NCBI RefSeq assembly: GCF_030817415.1
Contig: NZ_JAUSZI010000002.1
Coordinates: 7,316,001-7,380,000, forward strand
Source of the DNA: Streptomyces umbrinus
Lineage (GTDB): Bacteria > Actinomycetota > Actinomycetes > Streptomycetales > Streptomycetaceae
Length of the DNA stretch: 64,000 bases
Direction of reading: 5' to 3'
Shown: positions 62,251 to 64,000 of the stretch, piece by piece
How the letters are laid out: each line of letters opens with the position of its first letter
Numbering within the stretch: position 1 is the stretch's first letter
Notes under the pieces: model-generated
The model's input: only the letters and a program-made list of their open reading frames with translations
What the model was told of the DNA's origin: nothing
Database searches by the model: none
Made by a program: the position numbers and the translations under genes

Positions 62251-63368
62251 AGGGTCACCGTCACGTTCTCGCGGGCCGAGCGGCGCGCGCCTTCCAGGAC
62301 GTCCAGGGCGGCGGCGGCCTCCAGGGCTGTGACCGGGTTCTCGCCGGTGCCGCTCAGGGCGGCGGCGACGGCCGCGTAGTACGAGGGGTACGCGCCCGGA
62401 ACCGTCGGGACCGGGGTGCCGCCGCCGGTCGCCGGGGACTCGCCGGAGCCGACGCGGCCCCACAGCTCCTCCGGTTCGACGCCCCACTCCTTCTCCTTGC
62501 CCGCGACCGGGCGCTCGCCGTCGCGCAGGGCGGCCTCCTGGGGGTCCAGGCCGTACTTGACGTAACCGGCCTTGGAGCCCAGCGTGCGGAAGCGCGGGCC
62601 GAGTTGGGCGGTCGTCGCGGAGACGTAGAGGTGGGAGCGGACGCCGTTCGTGTGCGTGATCGCGATGAACGTGTCGTCGTCGGCCTCCGCACCCGCGCGG
62701 CGTACGTCCGACTCCGCGTACACCGAGGCCGCCGGGCCGAAGAGGACCAGCGCCTGGTCGACCACGTGGCTGCCGAGGTCGAACAGCAGACCTCCGACCT
62801 CTGCCGGGTCGCCGGACTCGCGCCAGCCGCCCTTGGGTTCGGGGCGCCAGCGCTCGAAACGGGACTCGAAGCGGTAGACGTCACCGAGGCCGCCCTCGGT
62901 GACCAGCTTCTGGAGGGTCAGGAAGTCGTTGTCCCAGCGGCGGTTCTGGAAGACGGAGAGCAGCAGCCCGCGCTCGTCGGCGAGGGCGGCGAGCTCGCGG
63001 GCGTCCGCCGCCGTGCCCGCGATCGGCTTGTCGACGACGACCGGCAGGCCCGCCTTGAGGGCGGCCGTGGCGATCGGGACGTGCGTCCTGTTCGGGGACG
63101 CGATGACGATCAGGTCCAGCTCGTGGGCGCGCGGCCACAGTTCGTCGGGGGTCGCCGCGATCCGTACGTCCGGGAACTCGTCCCTCGCCTGCTGCTGCCG
63201 GTCCGTGTTCGACGTGACGACCGTGTCGAGGGTCAGGCCCTCGGTGGCGGCGATCAGCGGGGCGTGGAAGACGGAGCCCGCGAGGCCGTAGCCGACGAGG
63301 CCTACGCGGAAGGGGCCCTCGCGGACGGGGCCTTCGCCGAGGGAGGTGCCAGTGCCTGTACCAGTCAT
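62247..63368 (-). CDS. Gfo/Idh/MocA-family oxidoreductase
   Basis: A 373-residue NAD(P)-dependent sugar/inositol dehydrogenase-like protein. VGLVGYGLAGSVFHAPLIAA (about 22-41) is the Rossmann GxGxxG-like motif, GLPVVVDKPIAGT near 110 is the EKP-type motif (here DKP), and GGLLFDLGSHVVDQALVLFG near 190 the active-site His region. A substrate such as a sugar or inositol is expected. ATG 63368 is followed by a Thr/Gly-rich tail. Transcribed with the UPF0303 gene from the promoter region shared with a ROK regulator. Confidence 0.92.
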   Translation of the reverse strand: MTGTGTGTSLGEGPVREGPFRVGLVGYGLAGSVFHAPLIAATEGLTLDTVVTSNTDRQQQARDEFPDVRIAATPDELWPRAHELDLIVIASPNRTHVPIATAALKAGLPVVVDKPIAGTAADARELAALADERGLLLSVFQNRRWDNDFLTLQKLVTEGGLGDVYRFESRFERWRPEPKGGWRESGDPAEVGGLLFDLGSHVVDQALVLFGPAASVYAESDVRRAGAEADDDTFIAITHTNGVRSHLYVSATTAQLGPRFRTLGSKAGYVKYGLDPQEAALRDGERPVAGKEKEWGVEPEELWGRVGSGESPATGGGTPVPTVPGAYPSYYAAVAAALSGTGENPVTALEAAAALDVLEGARRSARENVTVTL

Positions 63369-63374
63369 GCCTTC

Positions 63375-63401
63375 CACTTAAACAACGCTGTTGCCAAAGT
63401 G
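63375..63401. promoter_or_regulatory. 27-bp dyad operator between the oxidoreductase and ROK genes
   Basis: CACTT-N3-CAAC-N3-GTTG-N3-AAGTG, perfectly symmetric about 63388, lies 7 bp from the oxidoreductase ATG and 84 bp from the ROK start. Its form (two nested inverted arms) fits a dimeric regulator; the adjacent ROK protein is the obvious candidate. Confidence 0.75.
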
Positions 63402-63484
63402 CAAGCGCGGGGGACAATGGGGCTGTGGACGCACGCGATACAGGCGCACGTAGGGCAGGCGCACGCGGTACAGGGAGGATCTGA

Positions 63485-64000
63485 GTGGCTGGGATCGGGG
63501 CTGGTTCCGGAGCGGCCCGGGTGGGCGGCGGGGTGAACCTGCTCGCGCTGCGCAGTCACAACGCCGCCCTGCTGCTCGATCTGCTGCGACGCGCCGGGCG
63601 TACGGGGATGAGCCGCCTCGAACTCGCGGAGCGTACGGGGCTGACGCCTCAGGCCGTCAGCAAGATCACCGCCCGGCTGCGGGAGGACGGGCTGGTGACC
63701 GAGGCCGGACGGCAGGCCTCCACGGGCGGCAAGCCGCGCACGGTGCTGCGGCTGGTGCCGGAGGCCGGGCATGCGGTGGGGCTGCATCTCGACCGGGACG
63801 AGCTGCGGGTCGTGCTCGTCGATCTCACCGGGGCGGTCGTGGGGGAGCGGTGTGCTCCGCTGGATCTGGGGGCCGGGGCGGACGCCGTGTTCGACGTGGT
63901 CGTGGCGGAGTTCGGGGAGGTGGTGGCAGAGCTGGGAAGTGCCGCGTCCACCGTTCTCGGGGTCGGTGTTGCCATGCCTGGGCCCCTCGATCACACGCAT
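63485..64000 (+). CDS. ROK-family transcriptional regulator, 3' truncated by window
   Basis: The visible 172 residues contain an N-terminal winged helix (SHNAALLLDLLRRAGRTGMS, RLELAERTGLTPQAVSKITA) followed by the start of a ROK sugar-kinase-like domain (GLHLDRDELRVVLVDLTGAV). ROK repressors bind an operator and release it on binding a sugar or its phosphate. Start GTG 63485 with GGAGG seven bases upstream. It is divergent from the oxidoreductase, with a dyad operator between. Confidence 0.9.
   Translation, partial: MAGIGAGSGAARVGGGVNLLALRSHNAALLLDLLRRAGRTGMSRLELAERTGLTPQAVSKITARLREDGLVTEAGRQASTGGKPRTVLRLVPEAGHAVGLHLDRDELRVVLVDLTGAVVGERCAPLDLGAGADAVFDVVVAEFGEVVAELGSAASTVLGVGVAMPGPLDHTH

Overview
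The window is a piece of a Streptomyces-type actinobacterial chromosome. The DNA is very GC-rich, GTG and TTG starts are frequent, and many families are typical of the genus: DasR-type operators, nagE/nagF PTS genes, XRE/DUF397 pairs, mycothiol-dependent enzymes, DUF1707, DUF3618, DUF6087, and kinases fused to substrate-binding domains. Gene order from about 1 to 18 kb (moaD-like, cysM, MBL hydrolase, nagE2, nagE1, nagF, rph, lipoprotein, rdgB, bcp, DUF3618, GroES-like, SMR exporter, penicillin-binding protein, ABC-2 exporter) matches, from memory, the conserved core of Streptomyces chromosomes.

Layout. 0-9 kb: sulfur-carrier and cysteine synthase, a frameshifted PemK/MazF-like toxin gene, and the N-acetylglucosamine PTS with three DasR-like operators, followed by rph, a lipoprotein and rdgB. 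8.6-10.6 kb: gene remnants, a tRNA with a UAG anticodon, and two coupled HNH-nuclease genes inserted before bcp. 11-21 kb: stress and envelope genes, including a guanidine-III riboswitch just upstream of a Gdx/SugE-type exporter, a class A PBP, an ABC-2 exporter and an SGNH esterase. 22-31 kb: MFS transporter, esterases, PucR and GlxA regulators and small membrane proteins. 31.4-32.4 kb: a decayed ECF sigma factor/PASTA-protein gene pair.

33.6-51.5 kb is an accessory defence island with lower and uneven GC. Its left edge is gene scrap: fragments of an HNH protein, an XRE regulator and a DUF397 gene. Next comes a tightly coupled three-gene operon ending in an 1862-residue DEAD/DEAH helicase with zinc-binding clusters and a DUF1998-like C-terminus. 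This is best read as a Druantia-like system (DruE plus two companions). It is followed by a PIN-like nuclease gene and a winged-helix gene. An intact XRE/DUF397 pair then closes an approximately 11.4-kb segment flanked by 130-bp direct repeats about 82% identical. To its right are an anti-sigma-like ATPase, an McrA-like HNH nuclease, and a complete NaeI-type restriction-modification set: C5-cytosine methyltransferase, Vsr mismatch nuclease and a NaeI-family endonuclease with all four catalytic residues conserved.

51.5-64 kb returns to core-like content: a SEC-C protein, a class E sortase, two tandem Ser/Thr kinases fused to ligand-binding domains with a lipoprotein, a DUF6412/YidC pair, a fumarylacetoacetase-family enzyme, a UPF0303/oxidoreductase pair, and a divergent ROK regulator (cut by the window end) with a dyad operator between them. 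A family of short GC-rich hairpin repeats recurs in gene ends throughout, mostly between convergent genes.
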